Numbered from the stretch's first letter, positions 1-12,123 are shown. The stretch is DNA of 64,000 bases from Arbacia lixula (GCA_963669155.1 OZ022597.1:9759605-9823604); one strand, 5' to 3'. Numbers and translations: made by a program. The notes: a model not told the origin generated them from the letters alone.

Positions 1-205
1 ACTGAACTGTCACACTCAGTATTTCAGTATAAAAAAGGGCCAATTTTGGAAGACTCACGTAAAGAGGAGCCAAAGCAAAGCACAAACAAGGTTTGTATTT
101 ACCATTGAATCTCTAACTACATGGTATTTGCATTTGTACACTACATACGATTGATACGAAGCTCTCTACTCGGCTGCGAAACCACAGACCCCTGTACACT
201 AACAA

Positions 206-310
206 ATCAAAAGGCTGTTCCTGGAAGTCCTACATGATCAAGACCCAGAACACGATGTTAACACGGCGAAGCTTATCTTGTCATTGCCATGTCTCACATT
301 GTCGCAGACG
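206..310 (+). pseudogene. decayed LRR exon with internal deletion
   Basis: This is a degenerate relative of the 168 bp LRR exon at 950. The core around 275-300 still encodes the LSLPCL motif. The acceptor corresponding to 'acttacag' has become 'ctaacaaat', and the 3' half is deleted, so the sequence passes from 'tgtctcac' to the intron-like 'gacgttaatgaaac'. No usable donor remains. It is a dead member of the array. Confidence 0.5.
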
Positions 311-560
311 TTAATGAAACTTGATCAAATTGAATCATTACCCACCTATTGGTAACTTTTCCTACCGCAGAAAGACCCATTCTACTGACTTGTCATGTAT
401 TTAAACTTTAAATACCTCTGTACAAATATAACTAGTTCCAAAATATCTGGAACACATTTTACCGCTAACTTTTTGGTTAACTACATTGGATTTGCATTTG
501 TGGACTCCACACTAAGCCCTCTACTCGACTGCTAAATCCCATTACCCTGAAAACTTACAT

Positions 561-617
561 ATAGAAACATTAGTGCTGGAGTGTTCAGACAAAGAGGAAC
601 TCAAGCATAGAACCGAC
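561..617 (+). pseudogene. 5' fragment of decayed LRR exon
   Basis: This matches the first third of the intact LRR exons (the stretch equivalent to CSGKEELKH). The acceptor AG has mutated ('acttacat'), an in-frame TAG follows in 'gcatag', and the 3' part is lost. The remnant is fused to downstream intron sequence ('ctattgtgatgtgg') that normally lies several hundred bases after the exon. It cannot be spliced in as it stands. Confidence 0.5.
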
Positions 618-949
618 TATTGTGATGTGGTAGCAGTGTTGTTGTTGTTTCTTGTTAGATATGTGTTGTTATGCCCAATTTCAATGAACAACTCTCCATT
701 TTCTATTTTGTCATGACTTTCTAAGATGAATATTACGTGCACTGGTTAGGCTATGCATGGTCTCCATGATATATGATAAAAGGTCAAAAATTGTACGTCG
801 ACAACGCACATTTTAAAAAGGCAAATATCATGTTATTTGGCAAGATTCATGTTGATCATTTAATACTGACTACATTGGATTTGCCTTTGTGGACTCCACA
901 CTACGCCCCCTAATTGACTGCTAAATCCCATTACCCTCTACACTTACAG

Positions 950-1117
950 ATAGTCGCACTACAGCTGCATTGTTCAGGCAAAGAGGAGCTGAAGCATGGA
1001 ACAGACGTCGCCAAGTTCTTTTTGTCATTGCCATGTCTCACGGATGTGAGGTTCTATGGATCTCAGTTTCCTGGCGACTTGTGGTCCACCGCAGCATCAC
1101 TGGCATCGTCGTCAAAG
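950..1117 (+). CDS. LRR exon 1, NLR-like leucine-rich repeat, 168 bp
   Basis: This internal exon encodes 56 residues, about two 28-residue leucine-rich repeats. It follows a pyrimidine-rich acceptor ('ctctacacttacag') and ends at 'tcaaag|gtatta', phase 0 at both ends, with no stop. Leu/Val/Phe fall at repeat spacing (VALQLHC, AKFFLSLPCL, VRFYGS) and it ends STAASLASSSK. That layout resembles the LRR regions of the large echinoderm NLR-like families; I recognise this by pattern, without a database match. Near-identical paralogues of equal length at 9569 and 15265 support it as real, duplicated coding sequence. The parent gene's other domains (such as NACHT) are not visible, so NLR identity is inferred; other LRR immune proteins are possible. 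Confidence 0.7.
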
Positions 1118-1547
1118 GTATTAGACGTTCATGAAACCCGCTCAAATTGATTCATTACCCATCTTCTGTTGGTTGCATCCCACTCACACAAAAAGACCCA
1201 TTCCAGTGATTTTACTATCATAGGAATTGTAATTGATTAAAATTGGATGAAACTAAAAGACATGAGCGCAAGGAAATGCTCAAAATTGTACTTAAGATAC
1301 AATTGAAATTAACAATCTAGTAGAGTCCATGCAATATTATAGCATTTTTTTTCCCTGACACACATTATAATTGAACAGTATGAGACATTATCTTTATTGC
1401 TAATACACGTCCTGGCTACATTTGCAAATACAAGAGTTGTTGTTTCTTCCTGCAACAATTGATGTGTATTGACAGATACGGGCATTGACAAACTATATAT
1501 AACCTATTGTGATGTGTTATCAATAGGGCCATTCTCATTGGACTTAA
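1118..1547. other. intron of LRR array unit
   Basis: Non-coding. It carries the unit-specific motifs 'ctcaaattgattcatta' and 'attgacaaactatat', which recur after the LRR exon at 9569. This shows that the exon was duplicated together with its flanking introns. Confidence 0.6.
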
Positions 1548-2173
1548 AGGGCCCCTGTCATCAAAATGTATTTTGATTTCTATTGATGCAACTTAATATG
1601 TATATAATAAAATCACTAAATGTTCAATGGAAATATGTTTCCTATATTTTAAAATATTTTTTCTTTATTTTTTCGCAGCACTGATAAGCCCCGCCTCCAA
1701 AATATCCTCCAACTCAAGATTCCCCCTGTGACATCATCAGAGGTAGAAATTAGCAGGATAATAGACATAATTTATGCACAAACTAAACAGTGCAATGACT
1801 ACCTGCAAGTGTTTATAATAGCATCACATAGCTAGCACATTTCTGACATAAGGAAACGATTATTCCCACATGAAAGGTTGTTAGATGGTATTGTGTGAAG
1901 ATACGTGATGCTATTGTGGGCAGGTGGAGGTAGTCATTGCAATGTTTAATTTGTGCATAAATTCTGCCTATTATCCTGCTAATTTCTACCTTTGATGATG
2001 TCACAGGGGGGATCTTGAGTTGGAGGATATTGTGGAGGCGGGGCTTATCAGTGCTGAGAAAAAATAAAGAAAAATTATTTTAAAATATAGGACAAAAACA
2101 GTTAGTGATTTTGTTATGTACATATTACGTTGCATCAACATAAGTCGACATACATTTTGATGACAGGGGACCT
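1548..2173. mobile_element. TTAA-flanked MITE with ~230 bp inverted repeats
   Basis: A 626 bp element bounded on both sides by TTAA (1544-1547 and 2174-2177). The left end reads AGGGCCCCTGTCATCA and the right end is its near-complement TGATGACAGGGGACCT. The arms stay complementary for about 230 bp, including 'gataagccccgcctcc' against 'ggaggcggggcttatc'. TTAA duplication is the hallmark of piggyBac-superfamily insertion. There is no transposase, so it is non-autonomous. Short open frames in its arms are not genes. Confidence 0.8.
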
Positions 2174-2177
2174 TTAA

Positions 2178-2580
2178 CAAAATTGCGGAGTTAAGGTGAA
2201 AGTTGCCTAGCAACCGTGCCAACAGCCGTCCGAAACTTCGCATGAAACTTCGCAAGTCAGAGCGCGATTTTTCTAACTTCGCACCGAAACTTCGTGATTT
2301 GTTCTAATGAGAACGCATGCTACAGAAAAATCGGTATTTTATTCACGTGACTTCCGGCATCTGCTCTTCCAGTAGCGCGCGATCGAGCTAGCTAGCTATA
2401 CTAGCTGCTATGCTGTAATACTACGTACATTACAGGCTAGGCCGGATACTCTCGAATATCAGGAGCGTCGTACTCGTACAACTTCTACTGTATCTATCAA
2501 CGTCAGAGCAAAACTGTATGGACTGCAGCTGCACTCACTTAACTAGATCAATTTAGTTCAAGCCTCTTCAGTCTTTAGAA
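2178..2580. other. intronic spacer, no feature recognised
   Basis: No gene seen. It contains a short run of direct repeats around 'gaaacttcgc' (2230-2300) and an 'agctagctagctata' stretch near 2385. Confidence 0.5.
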
Positions 2581-2947
2581 ATTGCTTTTCTTAATTCTTA
2601 TGTTTTGCTTTTTGCAATGGCTTGAGCGTCTGGGTTGGGCTGACTTTGATTTGGAGCCCGCCTTTTTTTTTATCCTGCACTCCTGTAGTTCTCATTCTAT
2701 CGTTCTATGTAATGTTGATGTTTTATTTGTTTATTTTCTTATTTCTTATTTATTTCATGTTCTTTTTTGGCAGATAGTTTTTTATTCCATTTTATGGCAG
2801 CTTTGTCCTTGATCTGTGGTACCTATATTGTAACTTTTTCTCTTATGCTCTGATTTTTGTGTTTGTTCACATACATGTACCTCCATACACTCTCACGAGT
2901 GTTTTGACTGCTTTGGTTTCTAGAGTTTTATTATGTATATAAAATGG

Positions 2948-5450
2948 GGGTTACGCCATTTCCTGACCTACTTTATCTGACCTACTCTTTCTGACCCACT
3001 TTTCTTGCCATTCACTCAGTACGGCCTCTGTTATTGGCTACTGTGCTAATGAATATTCAAGACTATGGTATGGCTTGTCGAACATTCGCGCCGGCGCGGC
3101 CAAAGACGCGGCCAGGAGGCGCAATTTTTTTTTACACGCTAGCTCATAGACGCCAGAGCTTTTCACAGCTGAGACAGAAATCCTTGCTTTCTGCAATCGG
3201 CCACAGCCTGCGAGAGCACGCTCATGCCGATATCAGCTGTTCCTTTGTACCATTGTATGTGGGTAATGAGTTGATATAAGGACACTAGAAAACCTATTAC
3301 TGTGCACAAATGCCATGTTGTGATAAAAAGTTGAGTAAATAGATATGTGTTTGTGTTATAATTATTTCATGTTTGCTAGGTTTTATCAGACTATTTATTA
3401 TTTTTTTGTCTGTCCCTCCCGACATGATGCTCTAAATCGCCTAGAACAAAATGGAATCTCCCGTCTCTTTTTCCCCAAATCTCGCTAGAGAAAAAAATAT
3501 TGGAGTCATCGACTGTTTGATAGGGGTGCATAATAAATTTCTACCAAAAATATTCCTTATTCAATCATTCAATAACATTTTCATGAGATGATGTATTCTT
3601 CAATAATACAACAAGGATAAACAATCTCACTTTTATCTTATTGTCCCACAAAAATCCAGTGTTTTTTACATTATATTTTCTTTCTGTTCTTTCCCTTTTT
3701 CTGTAGTGGAGCAGTCCGGCGCCGGCAATTCCCGCGTGGACTAAGCCACGTGACCCCGAGAGTGTAATCAGAGAGCGGTTGCGAATGGGGTGTCAATGAG
3801 AACGCGCAGAGTGCGAGCTGATATTAGAAACAACTGATAGTCTTACGTTCCGAGACACAATGAATATTTATACTCCGATAATTTTGATAAGGCACGATCC
3901 AAAAGAAGCGCGAGTATCACAATAAGATAACCAACAAATAAAGAAAAATGTTTGATTTTATCACGGAAGCAAGATTTTGTTAGCATTGGTAGCATTGGTA
4001 GTCAAGAGATAAGAGCATGTTTATAACAAGAGGAGAACAAAAAAATTTAGAGTGTAGACTATCAACGTCCTACGAGTGACCTTCGTAGTCTGGACGCTAC
4101 ACTATGCATCAACACATTCTTTTGCAAAATGTAAACATTGCAGGCTTGTCTTGGGGGAAGTTCTCAAAGTATTATGACCTTCCAGACAGGCATGTGATGT
4201 CTACATTTTGCAAAGGAATGCGAATGTGATGTTAAGTATTCATTTTTCTCCATGTTCTTTCAGGGAGTGTTCTTACACCTCAAACTTTGATGGTATTTTT
4301 GCCATGATGAACGACATTTACCTCAAGTGAAGAAAAGTTGTGTTTTTCTTGAAACAATTTACAGGAATTTAGTTACTACATTGATATAATCATTGCCCTC
4401 TGAGGAGTACAGTTTTAGAACATGCATCATGGAGGGAAAAAAGGGTCCATAGAAACAGATGTATTGGAAGTGAAAAAGAAAAAAGTGTGATTATTTTCGT
4501 TTGTTTCTTTCTTTACATAGTTATTGTGGATTTTTTTGTTCATCATTTGGGGTTCAGAGAACTAGAAAGATGAAGAAAGGAAGAATGAAACACCTGCTGA
4601 GCAGGCTCTCTTTATTATACAAGATATACATATATACATATCATCAAAAGGGGGTAAACTGTGACAAGTTGCTTGCAGAACCTGTGGAAGAAAGCAACTA
4701 GAGGATAAAAGAGGACAGCAGCCATTCTCTCTGCACAATTACAGCCACAACACCATCACAGCAAAACGAGTGTTTGGGACTGGGTCTGCGATGAAATTTG
4801 AAGTGTTGAGAACACACCTGATTTAAACTGCAAAAAAAAAAAAATGTTTAGAGGTATACTGATGAAAGCTACACGATAACTAAAACAGTGCTGGTCAGGA
4901 TTGTGAACCAAATTAGAGCTGAAATGCGACTGAAAAGGATGCAAAGCAAAAAACCTCGGATCTATGTCTACCTATTATCGTATTGTTCGCGCTACAGCCC
5001 AGTCTTACACACACGTAATGCGTTCACGGCGAGCAAAAACAAACGGCAGTCACACCTCAGTCATCACACAACAGTCATATACCAAGCATTCTAAACCAGC
5101 CCGAAACTCAACAAAATGCCACATCCAGCTGTCAGAACCGTCACAATATATCCACACACGGAAAAAATTGCAGTCAGAGGAAAAGGTGACACAAAAGAGG
5201 GCTAAAAACAGGAAAGCAAAGGAGAGAAAAATAATCCCTACAGCTTCACTCAGCTAACCTATACTAGGAAAGTGAATGAGCGAGCAGAATGAGAACGCAC
5301 CCGGGTGTAGAATTTCGACACGCCATAGTCTTGAGTATTCATTAGCGCAGTAGCCAATAACAGAGGCCGTCTCATGAAAACTGCCTCGTGTACAAAATGA
5401 ATGGCTAAAAAAGTGGGTCAGAAAGAGTAGGTCAGGAAATGGCGTAACCC
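2948..5450. mobile_element. 2.5 kb non-autonomous inverted-repeat transposon nested in the LINE
   Basis: The terminal inverted repeats start 'gggttacgccatttcctgac' and end 'gtcaggaaatggcgtaaccc'. They remain complementary for about 130 bp, through 'ggcctctgttattggctac'. The flanks are a 9 bp duplication with one mismatch, 'ataaaatgg' (2939-2947) and 'ataaaattg' (5451-5459), a length used by Mutator-like and some other superfamilies. No transposase is recognisable; short open frames inside are unsupported. The left terminal repeat holds a small tandem duplication ('tgacctactttatctgacct'). A second small inverted repeat lies at about 4105-4235 ('tttgcaaaatgtaaac' against 'ctacattttgcaaa'). Confidence 0.75.
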
Positions 5451-8400
5451 ATAAAATTGCATTCCTTCAATTGTAGGGGTTTACAAGGTTTTGTTAAAAG
5501 AAAAAATATTTTTCACTTCTTTCGCTCTCTTCATTCTGATATACTTTTTATTCAGGAAACTCATTCTGATAATTCTGTTGAAAGACTTTGCCACTCTCAG
5601 TGGGGTGAACATGCCTTTTTTGCTTCTTTTTCTTCAAATAGTCGAGGTGTGGCAATTTTTATTAGGAAATCTATCGGTCTGGTTGTTAGGTCTGTTTTTA
5701 GAGATCCTAATGGGAGATTTATCATTTTAAATGCTCTTTTGAATAACCTTCCTTTGACCCTAGTAAATGTTCATGCCCCAAACAGTGATGACCCTGATTT
5801 TTTTTATTTTTTTTGCATTTGATTAATAAATTTGATAACTCCTTTTTAATTGTTGCTGGTGATTTTAACACTGTCCTCGACCCACTTGATTATCAAGGTT
5901 CAAGGCCTCAACATTCTTATGTGAAGGCAAGTGAAATGATTTCTTTAATAATGGAGGAATATGGCCTATGCGATGTGTGGATGTGCGATATGTCAAAAGA
6001 CATTTTGAAAAGTATACATGATTTTTATTGTAAGTTATACTCTCCTCCAAACATATTCAATAGTAACACTTCTGAACCAAATAGTATTGAAAATATTTTT
6101 GACAATATTACAATCCCTAAATTAAATGAAGATGATAAAAACGTTTGGATTCTCCGCTTTCCAAAAAAAGAACTGTTTGAAGTTATCACATCTATGAAAT
6201 CGAACAAAACTCCTGGATTTGACGGTTTGCCTGTTGAATTTTGTGTTGCTTTTTGGCCTGATACCAGTGGTATGCTATTAGATTCATTTAATTTTTCATT
6301 ACGTAGTGGTTCTATGTCTGCTTCGCAGAGAAATGGTATTATAACTCTCCTTCCTAAGAAAGACAAAGACCCTTTATTCATCAAAAACTATAGACCTATT
6401 ACCTTATTGACCACTCATTACAAAATTTTGGCCAAATGTTTTGCTAACCGCTTAAAACGTTGTTGACATGATCTTATCCATCCTGATCAATCTGGGTTTA
6501 TTAAAGATGGATACATTGGTCACAACATTCGTTTGATATTGGATATATTAGAGTATACAGAGTGCAATGATATTCCAGGATCAATTATTTTACTTCATAT
6601 TGAGAAAGCCTTCGATAGTGTCTCTCATGATTTTATATTCAAAACCTTAGAACAATTCAATTTTGCTGCAACTTTTATTAGTTCGGTTAAAACTTTATAT
6701 TCGGCTCGTCAAAGCTATGTTATAAATAATGGTTTCTTAACAGAGTGTATAAACATGGAGATAGGGATTTTCCAAGGTTACCCCATATCTCCTTATTTGT
6801 TTCTATTTGTTATTGAAATAATGGCCCTTTTGATACGCCAAAATGATCAAATTATTGGTATTCCTATAGGTGATCAAGAGGCGAGGATATTTTTATTTGC
6901 AGATGACTCTGTGTGTTTCTTAGATGGTTCTGATAATTCTTTTATTCATCTTTTCAATACCCTTCGTAAGTTTGGGCTTTATTCTGGGTGTAAAATTAAT
7001 ATTAACAAAACTGAAGCAATATGGATTGGTTCCAAAAAGGATTGTCAACACATTCCCCCCATAAATCGTGGTATCACATGGAAAGTGAAACAGTTTAAAT
7101 GTCTAGGAGTAAACTTGCCTTTAAATGTAAGTTCTATTCTTGATTTGAACTATAAGGTCAAGTTAAAACATATCAAACAAAGCATTAATTGCTGGCGTTT
7201 GAGAAATATTTCTCTTATTGGTAAAGTTTGTGTGATCAAGACTCTTATGTTGCCTCAAATAATATACTTTTTCTCTGTTCTTTGTGTTAAAATTCCAAAT
7301 TCCCTTTTCAAGGAATTGAACAAGATATTTTATAATTTCATATGGAATGGAGGCAGAGACAGGGTGCAGAGAAAGGTCATGTGTAATGATTACAATGAAG
7401 CTGGTCTTAGAATTATTGACCCTCTTAATTTTTCTATTGCTCTAAAGATGGTTTGGGTAAGAAATTTACTTGACGACAGTTATAATTTTTTTTGGAAAGC
7501 TATTGAACTATCTTTCTTGGAAAAGTTTAATCCTGATGTATCTTTATTATGGAAAGCTCATGCACCTGAAAGTATTTGAACTCTTTGAAAAATATACAAC
7601 TAGCTGATTCACTTCGTTGTTGGTATTTGTTTCGAGAAAACGCTACCATCGAATTTCATGATTCAAAGTATTCTCAATTGAGTGCGTGTTAATCTATTTG
7701 GTATAACAGATGTATTCGCTCTAAGTCCAAGCAATATTTTTATTACCCATCCTGGTTTGTTAATAATATCTATACTATCTCTGATTTGTTTAACCCTCCT
7801 CTTCTTGGGCACAAACTTTTTGAGGAACTTGTACTAGATTTTTATGTTCCCTCTACAGATAGGAGGAAGTTTTTTTTTTTTTTTTATTAAGAACATTCCA
7901 AATGATTGGTTGGAAAATTGTGATACTGACATTGTTGGTGTGCATGATACAGTGGTTTTGAAATTACTGAGCTTAAAAAAGGTTCCTAAGAATGTTTATT
8001 GCTTATTACTTGGTAGCTTTAGTCCCGACAAGAGATATGTTTTTTGGTAAAACAATCTTCCAATACCTCCTAGCATTAGTTTGGATAAGATCCACAACTC
8101 AAATTTTCTCTGTACAATTGATTCTAAACTACGGTCGTTTTATTTTAAAATTTTCCAAAATGCAATTGCCTTAAATAGTTTTCTTTTTAAGATCAAACGA
8201 AAATTGTGCTTTTTGTGATGAACAAGAAGAAACAATGGTGCACCTGTTTTGTGACTGTGATAAAGTAATTCCTATTTGGCAAGATCTTCTCACATTTATT
8301 AATCAAAGATGTAACCGCAACATCAATATCTCTAATTTCGAAAAACGTTTTGGTATTTACAATGATGAATTTCTAACCTTTCTGTTTTTGTTGCTGAAAT

Positions 8401-8555
8401 ACCATATCTATTGTTGTAAATTTAATGGTTATCTTCCAAATTTTGTTTCTTTCAAATCTTTTGTGAGAAAATATAAGGAGACAGAATTCTATTTAGCCAA
8501 TAAACGAAACAAACTTAACATTCACTTCCAAAAATGGTGTTTCAACATTCCCTAA
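5451..8555 (+). pseudogene. LINE ORF2 (endonuclease-reverse transcriptase), broken
   Basis: The sequence starts with an apurinic-type endonuclease (HSFNCRGLQ, FIQETHS, NVHAPNSDD, VAGDFNTV), frameshifted near 5800-5815 in a poly-T run. After LCDVW (about 5978) an in-frame deletion removes the rest of the endonuclease and the linker. The reverse transcriptase follows: TPGFDGLPVEF, YRPITLL, EKAFDSVSH, GYPISPYLF and the catalytic FADDS at 6896-6910. A TGA at 6464-6466 interrupts it, and more frameshifts follow 7579. The C-terminal part keeps a CxxC...HxxxCxC knuckle at about 8205-8262 (CAFCDEQ...VHLFCDC), as in L1/Tx1 elements. The product would have supported target-primed reverse transcription; this copy is dead. 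Confidence 0.85.
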
Positions 8556-8600
8556 ATATTTTGTTACCCCTGCACTGAAAAAATTCCTCCTTTCCCTTGT

Positions 8601-8908
8601 AAGTTTGAAGTATGATGTATGTGAACTATTGTATTTACGTACATGCTACATGTACACTGTACTTTGTATTAGCTGCCTGCAAGCATATTGTCCTTCTCGA
8701 TCAGAGCCAATATTACTTTTTGACCTTTGTTTATTAATCAATAGATTTTTCCGTGGATCGGGCAACAAGACATGAGTGTTTGAAAAGCTGTGTAATGATT
8801 TAGGGAGGGAACGTGAGGGAGAGAGGGGAAGCTGGTTCGTGAAGGATTTTTGAGCGCAAGGTTGGGGTGGTATCAAGATGGAGATAAGTGAATGTGTTAG
8901 AGTGAAAG
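8601..8908. other. intron between LINE and microsatellite
   Basis: No gene recognised. The LINE 3' end probably falls here but no poly-A or target duplication marks it. Confidence 0.4.
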
Positions 8909-8941
8909 AGAGAGGGAGAGAGAGAGAGAGAGAGAGAGAGT
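8909..8941. repeat. (GA)n microsatellite
   Basis: An almost uninterrupted GA tract, about 16 units, preceded by an imperfect purine-rich lead-in from about 8893. Confidence 0.9.
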
Positions 8942-8944
8942 ACT

Positions 8945-9568
8945 GGAATCTATGAGTGAGACTAGATTTTGAAAGTGTTATGTATTTCTTTTTCTTTGCC
9001 TTGTAGACCGGACACGAAGAAAGTATTCGAAATTGTCATTCAGATTGAAATTAAAAATCATCTAGCGTCCATTCAATCTTGTAGCCTACTTTTTCTGTAT
9101 GCCAGACACACATTATCATTTAACAGTATAAGACATTATCTTCATTGCTGGTGCACGTTCTGGCTACATTTCCAAAGAGCAAGAGTAGATTGTCTCTTCC
9201 TTCGACAATTGATGCATAATGAGAGCTACGGGCATTGACAAACTATATGTAACCTACTGTGATGTGATATCAATATTGTTGTTTTGTGTTAGATAAGTGT
9301 TATAATGCTCCTTTTTAATGAACAACTCTTCAATTGATAATTTGTCATGGTTTTTTTAGATTAACAGTACGTGCTCTGGTTAGGCTATTCACGTTTTCTA
9401 ATGGGTCGGAAATTGTATGTCGCTAATAATACACATTTTAAAAGAGGCAAAAATATCTTTTGGCAAGATTCATGTTATTTAATACTGACTACATTGGATT
9501 TGCCTTTGTGGACTCCATACTACGCCCCCTACTTGACTGCTAAATCCCATTACCCTCTACACTTACAG
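8945..9568. other. intron of LRR array unit (5' side of LRR exon 2)
   Basis: Non-coding. It is homologous to the sequence following the LRR exons at 1118-1500 and 9880-10110 (shared 'ccattcaatcttgta', 'cagacacaca', 'gggcattgacaaact') and to the stretch before the exon at 950 ('tggatttgcctttgtggact'). These paralogies define the LRR duplication unit. Confidence 0.6.
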
Positions 9569-9736
9569 ATACGTACATTAGAGCTGCATTGTTCAGGCAC
9601 AGAGGAGCTGAAGAATGGAACAGACATCGCCAAGTTTATTTTGTCATTGCCATGTCTTCTGGATGTGTGGTTCTATGGATCTCAGTTTCCTGGCGACTTG
9701 TGGTCCACCGCAGCATCCCTGGCATCGTCGTCAAAG
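9569..9736 (+). CDS. LRR exon 2, NLR-like leucine-rich repeat, 168 bp
   Basis: A 56-codon exon, phase 0-0, between 'acttacag' and 'tcaaag|gtatta'. It is a close paralogue of the exon at 950, with substitutions concentrated near the start (IRTLELHC) and in the middle (CLLDVWFYGS). The terminal STAASLASSSK is unchanged. It encodes about two leucine-rich repeats that would extend an LRR solenoid used for ligand or partner binding. Conservation of frame, length and both splice signals argues that it is functional or very recently duplicated. Its introns carry the LINE upstream and a 4.1 kb inverted-repeat element downstream. Confidence 0.7.
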
Positions 9737-10196
9737 GTATTAGACGTTCCTAAAACCCGCTCAAATTGATTCAGTAGCATTTTTCTCTTGGTTGCTTCTC
9801 ATTCCCCTAGAAAGACCCATTCCACTGATTTTACTATTGTTGGAATTCTAATTACCCCTTTACAGATGGCCATATTTAAAGACATGAACAGGAAGGAAGT
9901 ATCCAAAATTGTCCTTAAGATACAATTGAAATTGTCAAGCATACAGAGTTCATTCAATCTTGTTGCAAACCTTTTTCTCTATTCCAGACACACATCATTT
10001 AACAGTATTTTGCTAGTGCATGCCCTGGCAAAATTTGCAAAAACAAGAGTAGGGTGTCTCCTCCTGCGACAATTGATGTGTATTGAGAGCTACGAGCATT
10101 GACAAACTTATTGTAACCTTTTGTGATGTGGTATAAATATTGTTATTTTTTGTTAGAATCGTGTTGTTATACTCAACATTTATGAAGAACTCTCCG
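9737..10196. other. intron of LRR array unit
   Basis: No gene. It is paralogous to 1118-1500. The unit is interrupted at 10196 by the left terminal repeat of the next element; in the corresponding unit after 9240 the sequence runs on uninterrupted ('aatgaacaactcttcaa'). Confidence 0.5.
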
Positions 10197-10427
10197 GTGC
10201 GGTGAAGTGTGGGTTGCTGACCTGTGACACGGATGTTACTTATGATGTCATGACATGTGTCTAGAGAGGGCAGAGGGAGGAGGATAGAAGGATTTATCAA
10301 AAATGCTTTGGAGTGTACGCAGTCCGATTGGTTGCAGTATGTTGACCCTAATTTGAATAACAAATTCAAGGGTAAGACGTGAGAAGTAAAGACTTAAATT
10401 AAGATAAAATCAAATCCGCGGGGAGCA

Positions 10428-11098
10428 TGCCCAAAGTTTACGCCCGGAGAGGCTCGGCGCACTAACCAACCAACACAACGGCTCTTTTCAGCGCCACCAA
10501 AAACTTACAAAGTAATCTGAATATACTATGATTTAAAACTTGAAAGCATCAGTGATGGAATGGTAAATCAGAAGCGATATGAAACCAACGCCGACGTAAA
10601 TATTCAAATAGAAGCAATCAAACTCTAATGAATGGCAATCAAGAAAAACAACATCAACGATGAATTCCATTCCTTATTTCCCGCTATAACAAATGTAATA
10701 TATATAGTCGTATATGAATAGCTCCGTACATTCATATTGGTACTGGCGTAAATATATCATAATGCTTCGCCACTTAAAACAAACAACACAAAACATAATA
10801 GTCCTTTCATCTCTTTACAAATAGTTTGATATTTTGTTAAATACATCTTATCATTTAGCTCTATATATGCATGTACATATCATTATATTTAGATACACAC
10901 ATACATTAGCATAATCATGTATAATTTGGCATGATTATGTTTATATACACACATTCATGAAATATTATACAGATGTTGGCTGCCTCTGGAGGAAACATCA
11001 CAGAACGTTCGAGGGGACGTCACGAGCCAAAGGCGAGGGACTTATTCGTTCCCAGAGCAGCAGTGCAAAACCCCGAGGTTTAAACATTTTGTGATATT
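10428..11098. other. interior of compound element, no gene
   Basis: AT-rich, with repeated 'catgtataatttggcatgatta' type motifs (also at about 11770-11960) that look like degenerate short tandem repeats. No coding signal seen. Confidence 0.4.
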
Positions 11099-11590
11099 TA
11101 CAACAACAGGGGCAACATCTGATATATTATTCAGTTGTTGACGCACTGCGTGCACCCCACTCCTTTGTTATGCGCACTGTACCGGGTAGTCTAGTTACTA
11201 GGAAGTGGAGTGCATGGCCACAACCGAGTCTGTTAACCTAGGTCTGGTAATACCAACTAGGCCCCTAATCCCTCTGACGGCCCTGTATCCTCTTTTTCGG
11301 AGCGGGCAGAAAAAGAGGATCCAGGGCAGTCAGAGGGATAAGGGGCTAGTCTGTATTACCAGACCTATTTATTAACAGACTCGGTTGTGGCCATGCACTC
11401 CACTTCCTAGTAACTAGACTACCCGGTACAGTGCGCATAACAAAGGAGTGGGGTGCACGCAGTGCGTCAACAACTGAATAATATATCAGATGTTGCCCCT
11501 GTTGTTGTAATCATGCACTCCCCAGCCTAGTAACTAGGCTACCCGGTACAGTGCGCGTAACAAAGGAGTGGGGTGAACGCAGTGCGTCTA
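11099..11590. repeat. 410 bp palindrome plus partial third arm
   Basis: 11099-11509 is an almost perfect inverted repeat with arms of about 190 bp and a centre near 11305 ('tatcctctttttcgg' facing 'cagaaaaagaggatcc'). It runs from 'tacaacaacaggggcaac' to its complement 'gttgcccctgttgttgta'. A third, partial and more diverged copy of the inner arm follows at about 11512-11590 ('taggctacccggtacagtgc'). It would form a strong hairpin and is probably a foldback or MITE. Confidence 0.8.
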
Positions 11591-11769
11591 TCAGCGCGTA
11601 TCAGCGCGTTCACCTGCGTGCAAAATGTTTCCCTAGGGAGACATTACACGAGTATCAGCGTTATGATGATGTTGACTGGCAAAATGATGTCAGTGGGCAA
11701 TATACCGATTTGTCTTGCTGCCACGTGACCGCATTCCACCAATCGGTAATTAATACTAGAAAAACCTGC

Positions 11770-11990
11770 ATAATATTATATAATTTGACATGATTATGTT
11801 TATACACCAACACATATGATGCTTATGTATAATTTGGCATGATTATAATATACAACGACACACATGAAGCTTATGTAAAATTTGGCATGATTATTTCTAT
11901 GTACACACATAAATAACTCATAGAATATAGAGTATGTATAATTTGGCATGATTGTGTTGATGTACACTCATACATAAGATATTATATCCC
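11770..11990. repeat. short tandem repeats around 'aatttggcatgatta'
   Basis: The block 'gtataatttggcatgatt' recurs roughly every 50-60 bp with intervening 'acacacat' motifs. It is related to a copy near 10910-10960. Non-coding. Confidence 0.5.
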
Positions 11991-12123
11991 AGGGTGGGTG
12001 ATTGTGTTGTATTGAGTATTTGTTTCTTTATGCGGCCCATGAGTACATTTGCGTCGGTGAGGCAACCGGTGTACCCCTTGCTCACCCCTTAATTTGCAAA
12101 TAATGTTTTCCACTAAACTAAGC

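Larger units (their letters stand above)
2580..8600 (+). mobile_element. L1/Tx1-type LINE split by a nested DNA transposon
   Basis: A degenerate non-LTR retrotransposon in the intron between LRR exons 950 and 9569, in the same orientation as the host exons. Sequence at about 2580-2947 is probably its 5' part, because the nested element's target duplication (2939-2947 and 5451-5459) joins it to ORF2 at 5451. Endonuclease, reverse transcriptase and C-terminal zinc-knuckle regions are recognisable. There is no clear ORF1 and no clear poly-A tail. The outer boundaries are approximate; no flanking target duplication was identified. Confidence 0.65.
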
